Counted from the first letter of the stretch, positions 1 to 14,319 are shown. The stretch is DNA of 64,000 bases from Zygaena filipendulae (GCA_907165275.2 OU015664.1:7464001-7528000); one strand, 5' to 3'. Notes: a model not told the origin generated them from the letters alone. Numbers and translations: made by a program.

Positions 1-659
1 TTGAAGTTGTGTAGATAATTAAAATACTTATATATTATTAAAAACGCCGCTTAACTTCTACGTACTGATTAATTGATTGGCAGTTAAAAAGTTCAAAAAA
101 AGAAGAAAAAAACAACTGTTTTGCACCTTTTTAGTACCTTTATTTTCGTGGTCACCTATAGCTATATATTGTTACTCTGAGCCTATAGGTAAAATATGGA
201 GGTACTATAAAAAGCAATCAACAGGTTGGTACTGTAAACATTGTTTAGGCGACTAATGAAAATATCTTCCATCTCTTATGAAAACTTATTCTGACTATAC
301 CTATACCTGTAATACCTACCTGTCTATTAAGTGTAAACATTATGTTTTATAATATATAACAAAGAGCCTACTTTACGTGAATAAGTTACTATTCGATCCC
401 AGTCTCGGATTACGAAGAAAAGCACTTTCTATATTGAAATTTGTAATAAGGGCAGGTCGTGTTCAGCCGATCTTTATATTTTTGCAACCACTATAATACA
501 TATTACTTGCTCTATTGTTGGTATTCATACAATATAATACGCACTTGATATTGTATAGCGAATAATAACTGCTGCTACTACCATAGGTATACCAGCAACC
601 ATGTTGCTTGAAGTACTACAGTCCTCAGTAAATATTATAATCCTTACATATTATAAAAC

Positions 660-796
660 AAAGTTCTCTGTCATGCGGTTTTCACTAATAGATAGAGTGA
701 TTCAAGAGGAAGGTTTATAGTGTATACTTAATCTTGAAATTCCCGGGGGAACTCCAAAATTATCGCCGGTAAAAATTCGGGGGACAGTTAGCATAG
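660..796 (-). repeat. Family A repeat (B subtype), degraded
   Basis: TTTTCACTAATAGATAGAGTGATTC, AATTCCCGGGGGAACTCC and GGGGGACAGTTAG; same arrangement as 43690-43893. Confidence 0.55.
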
Positions 797-2883
797 TAAC
801 ATAAAGCAAATATCTTAGCAAAACTTTTTGTAAAGTAATCTCAAGTGTTCTTAGAGAATATGATGCTAAATGCAGTTTCAGAATCGTACCCGCTACGACG
901 TAGCACTCGCATGGTATTTGTGTGTAGCAATTGTGTAGCGCTTGCGTAGAATCACATACTACGTAGATAGCTCCGTTGCGTAGCTGATGAGGATTAAAAA
1001 TAAATAAAAGACTTGAAGAATGTCAAATTAACCTAACTGATTGTTCTCTATCTAAAGGATAGTAAAATATTAATTTTTAAGACTTGTTACTTTGGAATAA
1101 GTGACCCTTCTAAACTTGGTACTCACATCATCACCAACTGCTGAGAATGGCCCTAAAATGTTATAAATGAATACTTATTCTTAATTTCTTCTTTCCAAAA
1201 CGGTTGATTAGAAAACTTTTCGTAATTACGCTTATAAATGTCCTACTTAGCCGCGGGTAACATACAGGGCCGGTGTTGTCATAAAACTTTAAATGTTTCT
1301 TTATTCGGCAAATGTGCTGTAGACGTTTAAAACTTTCCTTTCGATTTTATATTTTACAACTTTACAATCCCCTTTCATCCTACAAGTAGCAATAGGTTTT
1401 CGCTCTATGCACTCGGTACCTAAATAATCAATAAACGTTTCGACAAGTTTGGGAAGCTTAAAAAATATCGGATTTTGCGATAATCTTCAGTTTAATATTT
1501 ATCGCTTCATACCGATTTTCTTAATCGAATTAGAGAATTACAGTAATTCTTCCAATTTTTTTTTATTTCCTTACATATTATAAGTTAAATATTACACTAA
1601 ATATGGATAATTTTAATCTCAGTGCTTCGTTCACTTGAAAACAACAGATTTGGTTTTTGTTTTTTTAATGTTCATCCTAGCTTTTTCAGAGAAAGGAAAG
1701 AAATTTTGTTCAGAAAATTGAGAAATTCAGTAAAAACTGAAAGTGTTTTTTTTCGAATGAAAGGACACGATAACATTTATTGGGTCAGCTAGGATTAATA
1801 TATAGTATAAACTGTTTACCTAGATATCACTGTTTGTACATAAAGTTAAGTTAAATCCACATAAAAGTCATTTTTAATCTACGACCAGCGTTAGTATATC
1901 CCACTGTCGTCCCGCCTGATAATAACAACGCATCGGCTTAAGTCCTGACTTGTTAGAGCAGTAAAGTATACTTATATAAGTATATATATAATATAAGTAT
2001 ATTTAACAAGCTAGTACTGAAAGTATATATATGCAATACTAATCTCCTGTTAACAATAACAACAATAATTTATTTACTTATACGTCTTAATAATATAATG
2101 TTGTATAAGCTTCATATAAGCGATTAAGTCCTTACAACTTCTTAAGCTCTTCTAGTCTAGCTCTCACATAGACCACTCGAAAATGCTACAAAGCGAACGT
2201 GGTTTTTCCCCCGGATCATAATATATGTTAAGTGATTTAAAATGTAAAGTGGGTGGTGAAATGCTGTATAATCGAGTACGATATTACCCTTATCCATATA
2301 ATATTTCAGCTTAGGCACACGCTCAACATTAGTGTTAATATTATCATGTCTCTTGATACTTTTTTAACTATATTATGTTTGTTGCTTTATTTGCTTTTTA
2401 ACTGACTTCAAAAAGGAGGAGATTATCAATTCGGATGTTTATATATATAAGTATATTTTTAATGTATGTTTAGGTATAACTCCATCATATAGACATATAG
2501 ACTATATAGTCATATAGACTATATAGATGGATTTGCAAAATTTCTATTTGTTCGAAAGACCGGTTTATTCCGAAATGGTCCTATTGAAATTTTATATAGA
2601 TCTGATGATGAGTTTCGGAGACAGACAACGGGACTCTTGAAGTTGGTTTAATTTTTTTTTTTTGTTTGTAAAAATTTTGCTTATTATAATGCAACATGAC
2701 GTATTGACGTAAAATGAACGAACTGAATGAACTGAAATGAACTTTATGAGTTCTTAATTTTTAGTACAATTTGGTAGCTATTACCGGGAAAGTTTTCCGC
2801 GAGAGTTTTTGAAAATTCGTAATTTTGCCGGTTTTGATGTGATCTTCTTGATTTTAAATTTGCCACCTCATATTTCCTTCACC
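797..2883. other. No gene seen
   Basis: AT-rich sequence with a GCTACGACGTAGC cluster (885-990), a TATATAAG run (1972-2002) and tandem CATATAGACTATATAG units (2490-2530). Nothing coding. The leading 659 bases are likewise empty. Confidence 0.6.
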
Positions 2884-3044
2884 TCATATTTCATCGGGGT
2901 TCCTGTGGGAATTCCGGGATGAAGGGTCCTCTTTGTCCTGCTCTGTGCCCCTGATGCGTGTGTGCGGGATTTCATGATGATCGGCGGGGTGGTTGAGGCG
3001 TGAGGGCGTGACAGACAAACAAACAGACTTTCTTTCGCATTTAT
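2884..3044 (+). repeat. Family A repeat, diverged
   Basis: GGGGTTCCTGTGGGAATTCCGGGATGAAG, TCATGATGATCGG and GACAAACAAACAGAC keep the family order. A second broken start (GACTAGCTGTTCC) follows at 3050. The ATT microsatellite lies 200 bases on. Confidence 0.5.
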
Positions 3045-3241
3045 AAATTGACTAGCTGTTCCTCGGGATTTGATGATGGGCGGGCAGTTATTTATATATT
3101 GTAATGTTTTGGGGGGGAGTATAGTGTGTAAATGTGTAATATAATCTTTTAAATGTATAAATATAAATATAATGTAATTTACTAACAATAGGTTAAGCAA
3201 TGTTACTAACAAAATGATCCAAGTTGGTTATGAATAAATAA

Positions 3242-3306
<65 letters not shown>
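3242..3306. repeat. (ATT)n microsatellite
   Basis: About 21 uninterrupted ATT units. On the minus strand it reads as poly-isoleucine, a false open frame. Confidence 0.95.
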
Positions 3307-3308
<2 letters not shown>

Positions 3309-6080
3309 CTTTGCCGCTCATGCCGGCCGCCATATTAGAAAAATTGCAAATTGCACCAAATAGCAGATTTATAAAATATCTCTTTTCCAATTCATTTTAT
3401 GATAAAAAAGTAAACAAAATTAAACCAGAGAAAATTTCCTATTAGGTATTTATGAAAAATTGGGGTACAATCTAAAAAGTGATGACAGGGCAGAATTACG
3501 TCGTCGTATTGTAAAGACAGCAGCAGCCATCGTTAAGGAGTATTTTGCTTTTGGGTCTATATACAACAAAAATTAGGTAACCTCCAACAAATATTTTTTT
3601 CATGTGTAAGATACAATTGAAACTGTGCGTTTCTACTTGAAGATGGTGTGAAAATTAGCTTTATAGCCAAAACGTATGCTGAAATACGCTTCACAGCTCT
3701 TAGCTTAAGTTAAAGTTTTGATTTTACAAAAAAATGTTTATTAGGTACATAAATTGTAGAGATTTTTTTTTTTTTTTTTTTTGTATACACTTTTTATAGT
3801 CATGTTTTATCGTAAAATTAAAATGTTAAGTTAGGAAGGAGATTTTTAAATAACCGCTATTTAGTGCTATTTTTCCAATGTGGTGGCACGAGCGGTAAAG
3901 AAAGGTGGTAGCAAAGTTGAAATTAGGAAAGAGCATACTGAAATCTCCTTATAAAATTTTTTTTTTCAAAACTCTCGGAAAACTTTCCGGTTAAAATAGT
4001 TTTTTAACATAAAACCTACCTATAGAAAAATTTCTATATGACTAAATATTATAAAATTTTATCGAAGTGTCTTTAAATGATTATTTGAAATTATGATCGC
4101 CTTTCACGTTTTTACTTTTTTTCGTCTGTTCGAATGTCTATCTCTCTACACACAACACTATAAACCGGATTTTTAATTAAACTTATTGTGTCGGTCGTAG
4201 ATAGGTAGAAAGTTTTAGATGAACGTAATATTGTTCTCTTGATTCATTGTATTATGTATAAAACTCAAAAAGTACAAAATCGATTCTTAAAATTATCTCA
4301 CTGACAGAAAGCTACATGCAGTATCCCTGAGTGACACAGAACTTTTTAACTCGGAATTCCTGCGAAAGAAAATTTTACACTAAAATTTATGTGGATTATA
4401 CATAAAATAATGACGTTTATTTAACCAACTGAAACCACAAATAGCCCTGCCCCGACCGCGACCGGTAGGACTGGATGGTGTAAACGAATCATTGAATATT
4501 TTGTGAAGAAAAAATGTGACCCACTCTCACAATAGAGCAACTCAAATCAAATTGGGAAATCGTGTAATTTTCACCTGAGTCTTGCAGAAAAGGGATGTCG
4601 CAACTTTACCTATATGAAGCCACTCATGAAATAATACTTAATATAATATGCTTTTTGGGCTTTGCTACTCTTACCATATGATATGAATATCTTCACAGTA
4701 GCATCCACTCTCCACAGTCCCTCAACAAATATTGTTTCTTTTGCTAACGTTAAAACTGCTACTTATATTATATTATTATTATGACGTTAACATTTGTGTT
4801 TCGGTAAGATATTGGCTGACTTTCAAAAGCTCTTTTAACAATAAAAGTTTAGATTTGTTTACTAGTTACTTAGATCCAAAGTATTGCTTAAAGCAGAGCG
4901 TATCTATTCTGCAATTGCATTATTTTACTTTATAAATTAATATCTGATCTCTAGTATCTACAATGTTAACAAGAAAAAAAAAGAAACAAAACATACGTGT
5001 ATTAATCACTAACCACTGACCAATGAGTACTCGAGTAAAGAATGAAAATCTCACGTAAATACTAAATGTTCTATTACGCCACCTGTAGGTAAACAACCAA
5101 ACGAATTAACATAAGGCGTAAAATGAAACTCCGTGTTGTACTACACCATGCCCAAAGAAATTTCATTTTAAAAATAATATAAATTACTTGTGTAGGAAGA
5201 AAAAAATTTTGTTTTCTTTTAAAGCTCTATAGCTGGGTAATTTTATGCGTGAGTTGGCGTATCAGTTGCCTACAGTTACTCGTAACATGACAAGGGGGGA
5301 AAAAGGCGTTAGCACCTGAACAGGGGCGCGTCGGGTGTAAAACTACATTTATTACAAGGTGGCAATTTAGAATACAAAGTGGATTCACATTTCACTAATA
5401 TGCATTTAGACGCTTAGCGCTTTCGTTGTTATTTTGGTCACGAATTTGTCTAGTGTCGGATCGCTCGGCGTCGGTACACTCACATACGCCGTAATGTCCC
5501 CCACGAAATAATACATGATTGAATCACAGGTCACTTGGGATTCCACCTACAGTTATATGGTCAGTCGGTTCCATTAGTGTACTCACTCGGGGAGAACTTT
5601 GAAAAACGTATTACATCTATTTTCTATATTTTCTTTTGTTTCCATTACCTATTATTATTTATTAATGTTGCTTTGCTTTATCAACAGACCGACCTTTTCG
5701 CGGCGCCATTACAGGCACGAATATACAGAATGTGCCTAAGGTAGTTCATGTATGTAACAAAACGTGACATAAATTTTTATGTAATTATCCATAGAGAAAT
5801 ATATTCGAGAAAATATAATATTCATATCAAGGTTATTTCAAGTCCCTTTTCTTTGTATTGCCGGCACCATCCCACAAGTCAAATGTAAATCATTTATCTG
5901 AGCAACCCCACATTTTATTTAGTTTTTTGGTAATTTATAAGTGTTTTAAATATTTTTCTCGGTTACATGTAAGCTAGAATATAATCATTAAGAGCTCGAA
6001 TGAGTCCCTCATTTAAAATTATACTATGTATAAAAGTGCTATAGTCTTTTGCACATGAGATTATTTTGCATTATAATGAA
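3307..6080. other. No gene seen
   Basis: AT-rich, with a poly-T run at 3764-3782. Short frames at 4732 and 5535 lack any protein character. Confidence 0.55.
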
Positions 6081-6268
6081 CTAGCTGTTCCCCGCGGTTT
6101 TACTCGCGTTGATTTCAGAGATCCCGTGGGAATTCCGGGTTAAATAGTACCCTATATTATCCTTTTTTGGACCTTTCACAACGAGTATGCAAAATTTCAT
6201 GATGATCGGTTGAGTCATTGAGACGTGAAAGAGTATAACAAACAAACAAACCCAGGATTTACGAATGC
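6081..6268 (+). repeat. Family A repeat
   Basis: CTAGCTGTTCCCCGCGGTTTTACTCGCG, then TCCCGTGGGAATTCCGGG, TCATGATGATCGGTTGAG, ending in ACAAACAAACAAAC. Confidence 0.75.
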
Positions 6269-6749
6269 AAAAAAAAAATATTTACAATTTACCTACTTAC
6301 CTACCTAGATAACCAATGCTTAATCCATATAAAAATATAGCAAAAATAATTATTTATTTAATATTTTAGGAATGCAATCTGTTCCGAAAATACTTTGATG
6401 AAAAATATCGTAACTAAATTTATCATAATTATATTCGGAGAATAAATTTGACACGGCAAAAAAATACGGGGTCGATCGGATCGTCACGGTGATGTTTGCA
6501 GGAAACGGGTTCCTTCACTCGCCACTTACAGTATTTTGACAGCTATCCAATAATATATTTTAAGAGCGACCCCACGGTTGCCCCCACCGCAAGGCGTAAC
6601 TCAATCAGAGCTGTCGATGAAATACATTTCTTATTAAATATTGCAGTCCAAACTAAGATGCGGAAGAGAGGAGGCTATTAAAAAGATCACGTAAAAAAAT
6701 ATAATGTACCTTTGAATTACCAATGATAGGTAGCGCCATCTATTGTTAA

Positions 6750-6956
6750 GTAGAAATGCAGTACCAAACACAAATTTTTCATTGCCTGAAAACATGGATA
6801 AATAACAACGTATTCTAAAAATGAAACCTACCTAGATCGATTAATCGGCCCCAAAACCTCCAGCATACTTAATTTCATGAAAATCGTTGGAGCCGTTTCC
6901 GATATTCTGATTTTATATACAAGAATTGCTCGTTTAAAGGTAGTAGATAGATATGG
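6750..6956 (+). repeat. Family C repeat, copy 1
   Basis: GCAGTACCAAACAC...CTAAAAATGAAACCTA...AGATCGATTAATCG...TTTCATGAAAATC...GGAGCCGTTTCC...GTAGTAGATAGATA. It is collinear with 42165-42372. The (TAGA) run is at its end. Confidence 0.6.
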
Positions 6957-6965
6957 GTTGAATCC

Positions 6966-7116
6966 TTACTATTTGTAAATGGGAAAATGAGTTTGTTTGT
7001 TTGTTTCTTTCTTTGATGTTTGTTACGCTGTCATTGTCAGGGGTACAGAAAAAGATGTAATTTACTATACCCCAGAGTTCTTGCGGGATCTCCGAAGTTA
7101 ATGCGGGTGAAAACTA
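6966..7116 (-). repeat. Family A repeat
   Basis: AATGAGTTTGTTTGTTTGTTTC...GTCAGGGGTACAGAAAAAG...TTCTTGCGGGATCTCCGAAG...GCGGGTGAAAAC. Confidence 0.6.
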
Positions 7117-7365
7117 CCCAAAAAGTTTAGACATGGTGTTTGTTATCATTGATAGAACACCCATTGTAAGGTTTAAGGTACCTGCAATGTGTGAAATTAG
7201 TACGTGTACGAGTGAGGGAATACCAATACAGGCGCGGGCGAAGCCGTGGGAAACAGCTATACTAGAATTGAATATAATATAAATCGTCGATGTTTTCACA
7301 TTAAAGCATTAATATCGTTTTTGGAAGTTTTATTTTTATCACGAAGTGCGTAAAAGAGGTTTTAA

Positions 7366-7590
7366 TTCAACGGGTTTGATTTCAATTTTAGCTTTTATCA
7401 AAATCTGCTCCGAGATTTCTGGGAGCAATTTTCACTAAACTTCCTAGTTTCGGATTTGGCCATCCATGTGCACTTGAAAAATTATCCGGTTGGTATAAAA
7501 CCTTATTTTCATTTTGGTACATCAAAGTTTTTCTCAGGAAATGCTGAAATTCACACGGACGAAACCGCGGGCATCAGCTGTAAAGGAATA
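7366..7590 (+). repeat. Family D repeat, copy 1
   Basis: GGTTTGATTTC...TTTTATCAAAA...GGCCATCCAYGYSYACTTGAA is shared with 15308-15440. It continues into a family A-like end (CACACGGACGAAACCGCGGGCATCAGCTG, 7553-7581). Confidence 0.5.
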
Positions 7591-7789
7591 AAGCAGTGGA
7601 ATATTATTGTGATAACAGCGTATGACATATTGGATTGATGATAAAGATGAGGGGTTCTTAAAAAAATATGCAAAGCTCTCCATCTTGCGTCAAAAAGGTT
7701 GAAAGAAAATTATATGTATTTGCACCCAATTAAGAGTATTGATTTATGAGTATATTTATAATTAGTTTATTTTTTAATGGATTCTAATA

Positions 7790-7882
7790 ACTGAGTTGTA
7801 GGACCTTGAGTCATGACAAAGAGTTCCTGTGAGAATCTCGAATCTGACGCAGGTAAAATCACGGGGCACAGTTGGTAAATAT
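7790..7882 (-). repeat. Family A repeat fragment
   Basis: GAGTTCCTGTGAGAATCTCG and CACGGGGCACAGTTGG remain. The A end abuts LINE tail sequence at 7926. Confidence 0.45.
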
Positions 7883-7925
7883 GAAATATTATAATATTAT
7901 GATCGCGATCAACACTTTGATAACA

Positions 7926-8012
7926 TTGAATTGAATTGAATTGAAAGAACTTTATTTGACACAACACATGGTTACAACACAGTTACAACATACATTAATT
8001 TAAAAAAAAGTA
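7926..8012 (-). repeat. LINE 3' end with (TTCAA)n tail, minus strand
   Basis: Minus strand: GTTGTAACCATGTGTTGTGTCAAATAAAGTTC, followed by TTCAATTCAATTCAATTCAA. The AATAAA plus pentanucleotide tail is typical of a 5'-truncated non-LTR element. Confidence 0.5.
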
Positions 8013-8600
8013 TGAATGAGGGACATTGATTGTTCTTTCAAATAAAAAAAAAAATATCTGAACAATTAACAAAAATGAATCATGGATCATGGATGTAGAG
8101 GTTAATTCATAGTTTCACAAAATATCAAATAAGATCATTTCATGAATTCGAAAACGCGTGTCTAAAAATATTTAGTTAAACTGTTTTTGTTTTATTTTTC
8201 TTCTAAGCTTACATTTTCGGTCCGTGTTTTTCATTAACTTCTTTTTTTGTCATCATTTTAAGACGCATTTGAATTTTTGTGACAGCGCGAGCGTTATTAT
8301 TTGGGCTGGCATCCAAAGCTATAGTACCTACTTCCATCAAATTCTTTTACTAAGTCGTATACCTGTGTATATTCATAATTAAAATTAGTTTTATGATTTT
8401 GTATTTATTTTGTAAAAATACTTGCTATAAGGAAAACAGAAGGCAACCTACTCGTAGTTATGGTAAAAATAAAGTATATAATATTATTATTGTTGACGAA
8501 TGTACCTACATAATTATTATAAACTTATTATACTTGATTTTATATGTAATTTGCTTTCTTTTCTATATTGTTATATCAGTTCGAAATATACAATATCTTA

Positions 8601-8786
8601 CTAGCTGTGCCCCGCGGTTTCACTCGCGTTAATTTCAGAGTTCCCGCGGGAATAAAAGTACCCTATGTCCTTCTCTGTACCCCTGAAAACGTGCATGCCA
8701 AATTTCATCCAAATCCGTTCAGCCGTTTTTGCGTGATTGAGTAACAAACATCCAAATATCCACACTTTCACATTTATAATATTATT
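8601..8786 (+). repeat. Family A repeat, well conserved
   Basis: CTAGCTGTGCCCCGCGGTTT...ACCCCTGAAAACGTGCATGCC...CACTTTCACATTTATAATATTA. Near-identical text at 10283, 11196 and 24313 marks a young subfamily. Confidence 0.85.
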
Positions 8787-10280
8787 AATAATATTATTAT
8801 TATATATAATATTTATAATATTCTTCTTCTTATAATTCATCTCCTCTTAAGTTTTGTTGTACGTATATTTTGTAAGTCGTGTGGTTATTAAATGTAATAG
8901 CAGTGAAGTATCTTAAATAAAAGTACGAAGTCCGCTTACTTCCACTTCTAGTAGCTAAGCATTAATCGACCGCGCTCTGGCTAAATAATAATTAGACTCC
9001 CTACCCACTGATGGTTGGGAGCTTAATTAAAATGTGTTAATGTTCTTACGGATTATGAATTTTGCTTTAAAAAGCTTTCGGTGGTAGATTTTTTTCCATT
9101 GTATTAAAATAGTATAGGTATTCTAAATATTGTCAATCTTGCAGCAGCTTCGTAAATATTATTATGGCGTTATTGTTTTGTTATCAACGATGTATGATGA
9201 TGAGATGAGGATATCGCCTAAAATATATAAGTATTTTTTTTTAATTTTGCTTGAAACCAAGAAATAGAGGGGAGTATATGTTTTTTTTTTCATTTATTTA
9301 CTTATCTACAAATATACAATATAACTTATATATATGTATCTCGCCAACTTATAAACATATTCAGCAGTATCCTACATTATACGTTAACGTCTTAAATCTT
9401 AACCCATTTTGAGTTTCATGTGCCGTACTCTACATTTTAGATAAAACAAAAACGAATCCCAGTCGCATGGTAGGGCGTCAGGCCGAGTGAAAATGATAAA
9501 ACTGAGCTTATTTATTATTATTAGGTACAGGACCGTATATTCAGTAGGTATACGCAGGTTAATGTAATCTCATCGGATTTTGAAACCAATTTTTTACCTA
9601 CATCTCTTGGTGTGAACCCAGTTTCACACCGTTCCTCGTAGTCGTCGAGTATTTTTCTTTTTTGCTTTAGTTTCAAACAATACTTTGAATGAAACCAACT
9701 AACACTTTATAGTATGTCTAATATCTCTTAGGTATTTCGATGTCTTCAACGACGCTTAAACGTGGACTCATCCGTTTTAATCCAGACGGTACAATTACGT
9801 TTGATGTGATATATATTTATTTTTCACTTTTCATTAAAAGTGATAGGCGAAGACAGCTAAATTCTTATTAAATTTTAATTTACCTAGTCAACTTGTATAC
9901 AAAGCTTCACCTGTCAAACGCAACATTGGCGCGGCGCACATTTAATTTATTACAATCGTGATGGATACCGTACCTTTGTTTTTAAAGGCAATTTGTATGA
10001 GAGACGTATATTGTTAGCCTAAAGCCAATTTCATCAAGCAAGTAGATGAAGCGACTGAATTCGATGAAATTATTAATTAAAATTAATTATTATCTTTATG
10101 CATATTTGTAACATTTTTAATAATATCATGATTGAAAAAGTGTTTGTTTTCCCTCATGAGTGAAAGGTTTTCCTTTTTTGCGTTTCAATGTACCTACCCA
10201 GTATTACATTAGCCACTTTGAAAAAAAAAAATATATTTCAAGCCTCTCTGTTCACATTGATTAAACATATTATTATTTAA
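8787..10280. other. No gene seen
   Basis: AT-rich, no repeat family identified, no supportable frame. Confidence 0.55.
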
Positions 10281-10282
10281 TA

Positions 10283-10480
10283 CTAGCTGCGCCCTGTGGT
10301 TTCACCCGCGGTAATTTCGGAGTTCCCGCGGGAGTGCCGGGATAAAAAGTACCCTATGTCCTTCTCTGTACCCCTGAAAACGTGCATGCCAAATTTCATC
10401 CAAATCCGTTCAGCCGTTTTTGCGTGATTGAGTAACAAACATCCAAACATCCACACTTTCACATTTATAATATTAGTAGA
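10283..10480 (+). repeat. Family A repeat, well conserved
   Basis: Full-length young subfamily copy: CTAGCTGCGCCCTGTGG to TTTATAATATTAGTAG. The 77-residue minus frame here also occurs in the 8601 copy and is repeat-borne, not a gene. Confidence 0.85.
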
Positions 10481-11195
10481 ATTATAAGGTATAACTTGCA
10501 TAAATATATTACACAAATGTCCATGTTAATAATATCTAATAAGGAACTTTTTTTATAGCCACCGATAATGTTTAAACTTAGGGTGAAACAAGAACTTTGA
10601 AATTTGCTCAGAAATTTGCCGGAGTCATAAAATAACAAATGATTACACGTTTTCATATCCGTCAGCGAAGTGTTTATGTGTACTTAGGTACACACTCATT
10701 CACCATAAATCGCTCGCACAACGCTTGCCAGAAGGAAATCCTGTTTCCTGCCAAAATAGCTAATTCTCTTGTTGTGCTAAGGAACATGAGTATCCCACAT
10801 TCATCCTATTTATTCAGTGGAAGAATGACGATGTTTATATTAGGGTGTGTACATTTATATGAGCTCGAATCAATAGCGAAGGATCCTGAATACTGGGTGA
10901 AAGGATCATATGACGTATCGCGTCGGTACTGATACCTATTACCTACTAACTTTCCTATATCATGTAAATAGTCTAACGTAAATAATATTATGTATTATGA
11001 TCAACGTCCGAAGTTCGATACTGAATACGCATCGTGTTATAAAGTATAATATTCCCAAAATCGTTATAAAAAATGAGATTTTTTAATTATTTAATTACTT
11101 ATTTTATTTAGGTCAACCAATTTTTGCGTATACCTAATCTGTTACATATGTACCCACTTACAATATTAAAGTTATGTATAATACTTATAATATTA

Positions 11196-11381
11196 CTAGC
11201 TGTGCCCCGCGGTTTCACCAGCAGTAATTTCGGAGTTTCCGCGGGAATTCCCTATGTCCTTCCCTGATAACGTGCATGCCAAATTTCATCCAAATCTGTT
11301 CAGCCGTTTTTGCGTGATTAAGTAACAGACATCCAAAGATCCAAACATCCAAACATCCACACTTTCACATTATAATAGGAT
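11196..11381 (+). repeat. Family A repeat, young subfamily with internal deletion
   Basis: Lacks the stretch between GGGAATTCC and CTATGTCC, and has an expanded ATCCAAACATCCAAACATCC run before the end. Confidence 0.8.
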
Positions 11382-11607
11382 AATATGTCACTCAAGCTTA
11401 ATGTGTATCCATCTATAGGTACCTACCAGTAACAGAAAGACAAGAGTAGGTAAATCTAAATTTTTGCTGAATAAACACCGCTTTAAAGTGCGATAAATAG
11501 GTAATTGTTTTTTTTTTATGAAATTGAGGAAAATTCAAGTCTTCAATGTCAATAGTCACTGGATATACACCTCTGGTGTACCTGGTTTATCTGGTTTACC
11601 GAATCCT

Positions 11608-11690
11608 AATATAAATGCGTTATATGTGTTTGTTCATTAAGTTTTCATACCTTCGATCATCATGAAATATTTTAAACATTGTCAAAGGAC
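11608..11690 (-). repeat. Family A repeat fragment
   Basis: TAATATAAATGCG...GTTTGTTCATTAAGTTTTCATACC...ATCATCATGAAATATTTT...TTGTCAAAGGACA; only the distal half remains. Confidence 0.4.
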
Positions 11691-14319
11691 ATGGTCCATG
11701 GATTAGGTACATACATTCTTTCAGTCCAATGCCTATAGGACTTTAGTTACACGTTCAATCGGCGTTTTACTATACAATATCAACTCGCTTTCAACTCGTT
11801 TCACTTTGAGTGTCAATTCTTAGGTATTCGGAAACTCCAAATATTCTTGAAACACTCTACTACAAGTGAAAAATGAATGATTAATAAATAGGTCTATAAC
11901 TATTACTCTTCTTTGTTCTGTGCGTGTTTCATTTGAGAAAAACCCTATCAACAAGAGTAAAATAGACACAATTTTTGGCACATACACATGTATTTCATTC
12001 ACTTTTCCAAAAATGGTTTGAAATCTAAAGCTATTTGATACTTTCTAATCTGCATGGACACAAGTTTTTCTTACATCAGAACGAGACTCACCTATACATC
12101 GTTCATTTCGAGGCAACTTGAGCTAGCAATCGTATAACATACCTACTATACATCGTATACGTACATACATGGAAACAGTACTGAAATTGATTTTTCCTAC
12201 GCCATTTGTCTTTTACCAAAAACCCTTTTATTTTGAATTAGGCAAGTCACGTCTCCCTATAAATATATTAGGCGTAATTCAACATTTTTTTGGCCAAAAG
12301 AACTGCGACCCTTATAGGTTGGGTAGGTCTAATGTATGCTGCAAGGTGTGTTCCGCCGATGAATGTGTAACATTAGAATGACCTTTTTTCATGCGCGGCT
12401 TTTATTATTAACAATAAAATGTTACACGCCTCATCCGTTAAGCGCGAGCTTGTCTAAAAATCAATATAAGCCATTATTATTTAAGTGCTTTTCTTGGCTC
12501 TTTTTTGTGAATGAGCACTGTTGGCTCCCATTAGGTCTATAGAAACGTGTAAAACATTTAATGCACATATGCAAAAAACACTTATTTGCTACGAAAATAA
12601 TAATAGGCACAAAACTTGGATTAAGCCTACTAATAAAAGTATAATAAACAAGAAAAAAAATGTTTGATGGATTATTTATTTATTAACGAAGTAATTAAAA
12701 GTTATTTGAAATAAACAAGTAGTTAAATACTTGAGTAACTACTTTACTGGAAAATTATATGTTTCACAGCAAAAATATACCATCTAACGGCGTTTTTATA
12801 CTATCAGTGTAATCGGAATACGATCCCAATTTAATCAGTTTTCAATATAAAATATTATGTCACCCTATACGTTATTCAATATTCTTACTTCTAAGAACGA
12901 GTTCGAGACGATTCGAGTAAATGTTTATTTAGTTTCCGTCAGGTAATAGGTACACGAGCTCCATAGGTGCTATAGGTCCATAGGTGGTAGATACTAAAGT
13001 TCTACTCGACTAGTTAAAATAATAAATATTTTAATCTGACTCATTTAATTAAAAATTTAATAAATTAAATGATGAATGTGAGTTATTTTTCCAAAACTCT
13101 GAAACACTGTCGGAATGCACTCTCGAAGAAATTTCAAACGATTGCGAATTCACCAACCGTACACAATATGAAAGCTAATTAAATTCTATTTGCGATTCAA
13201 AGTATACGTAATACGTATACAGCAACAACATTTCTCGTGTTCCAAGTGGATGGTTCTTAACCTACGTTTGTGGATTTTCGACATTCACTTGTCTTAATCA
13301 ATTCCATGATCTACCACATAACTTCACTCGGGTAAGGGATTGGAGCTATGCTCAGTTGAAAATTTATTTTACTTATATTAAATACCTTGGGTTAAAAAGC
13401 TAGGTACTCAGTATTAATTTTTAAATGAAACTGTAAGTTTCAAGATTCACAAGCTTTACATAAAGTTGAAGTACCAACTGCAAGACCGCCATTTGCATTT
13501 TCCTTTTCTTAACGTATTCTAATATTATTATTTTATGTCCAATAAAGAATAAAATAAATAAATATTATTTATCTTATTAATCTTCATCGTTAGAAGTCTG
13601 TTAATCTCTGACGTCTTATATATTATAATCCCAAGGCAAAGGTTCAGGGTAGGCAAGGGCTTATTACCTCACGTTTTAAGTAGCTTGACTCACATGACTC
13701 ATTGTAAGATGTTCAACAAAACGGAGCCTGTCATCTTTCTTTCTTATCTCGTGTCTTTCAAGTTATATTTAAATTCAAGTTTTTTCTTCCTTCATTCTTG
13801 CTTCTCCTACTTAGCTACTAACATGTTACTAGTGCGTTATATCAGAAACCACTCTGAAGTGGTAGGTAGGTACTCATGCCTGCCCTTCTGTCTTTTTAAT
13901 TTGTTTTTTTTCTCTAATCTAATTGGCTAGTAGATGCGCATGCTGTGGCCATCTATTATCCGGTTACATAATTTGATTTGATACAGATGACACCATTAAC
14001 GTACGGATGAATCTTTATAGTAACCTGTTGATGGTCCTAAGTAAATAAATAAATAAATAAATATAATAAACAAAATTGTAACAAAACAATTAAACCGACT
14101 TAAAAACACAAAAATGCACTAAGTAAGTACACTAAAAAGTTGAAAATAACAAAATACTGATTTAATCCGACATACAAAAATGCATGTAATATTATTATTC
14201 GTACTGATCATTTCGAAGTCGGTGCCTAGCCAAATAGGTAATTATAATAGGTATAATAGATAGTATAAACCAAGCAACAGATTTACAACTTTTACGGCAG
14301 CCCCATTTGAAAGCCAGTT
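11691..14319. other. No gene seen
   Basis: Short AT-rich frames only (11820, 12169, 13685); an (AAAT)n run at 14041-14063. Confidence 0.55.

Noticed and set aside
3193..3390. Minus-strand frame with a long isoleucine run
   Set aside because: It is the translation of the (ATT)n microsatellite.
8601..8840. Minus-strand frames here and at 10283-10516 with near-identical peptides
   Set aside because: Both lie in family A repeat copies; the shared peptide reflects repeat identity, and the frame is not kept in other copies.
10639..10932. 97-residue plus-strand frame
   Set aside because: No recognisable domain, composition like its surroundings, no neighbouring exon signals.
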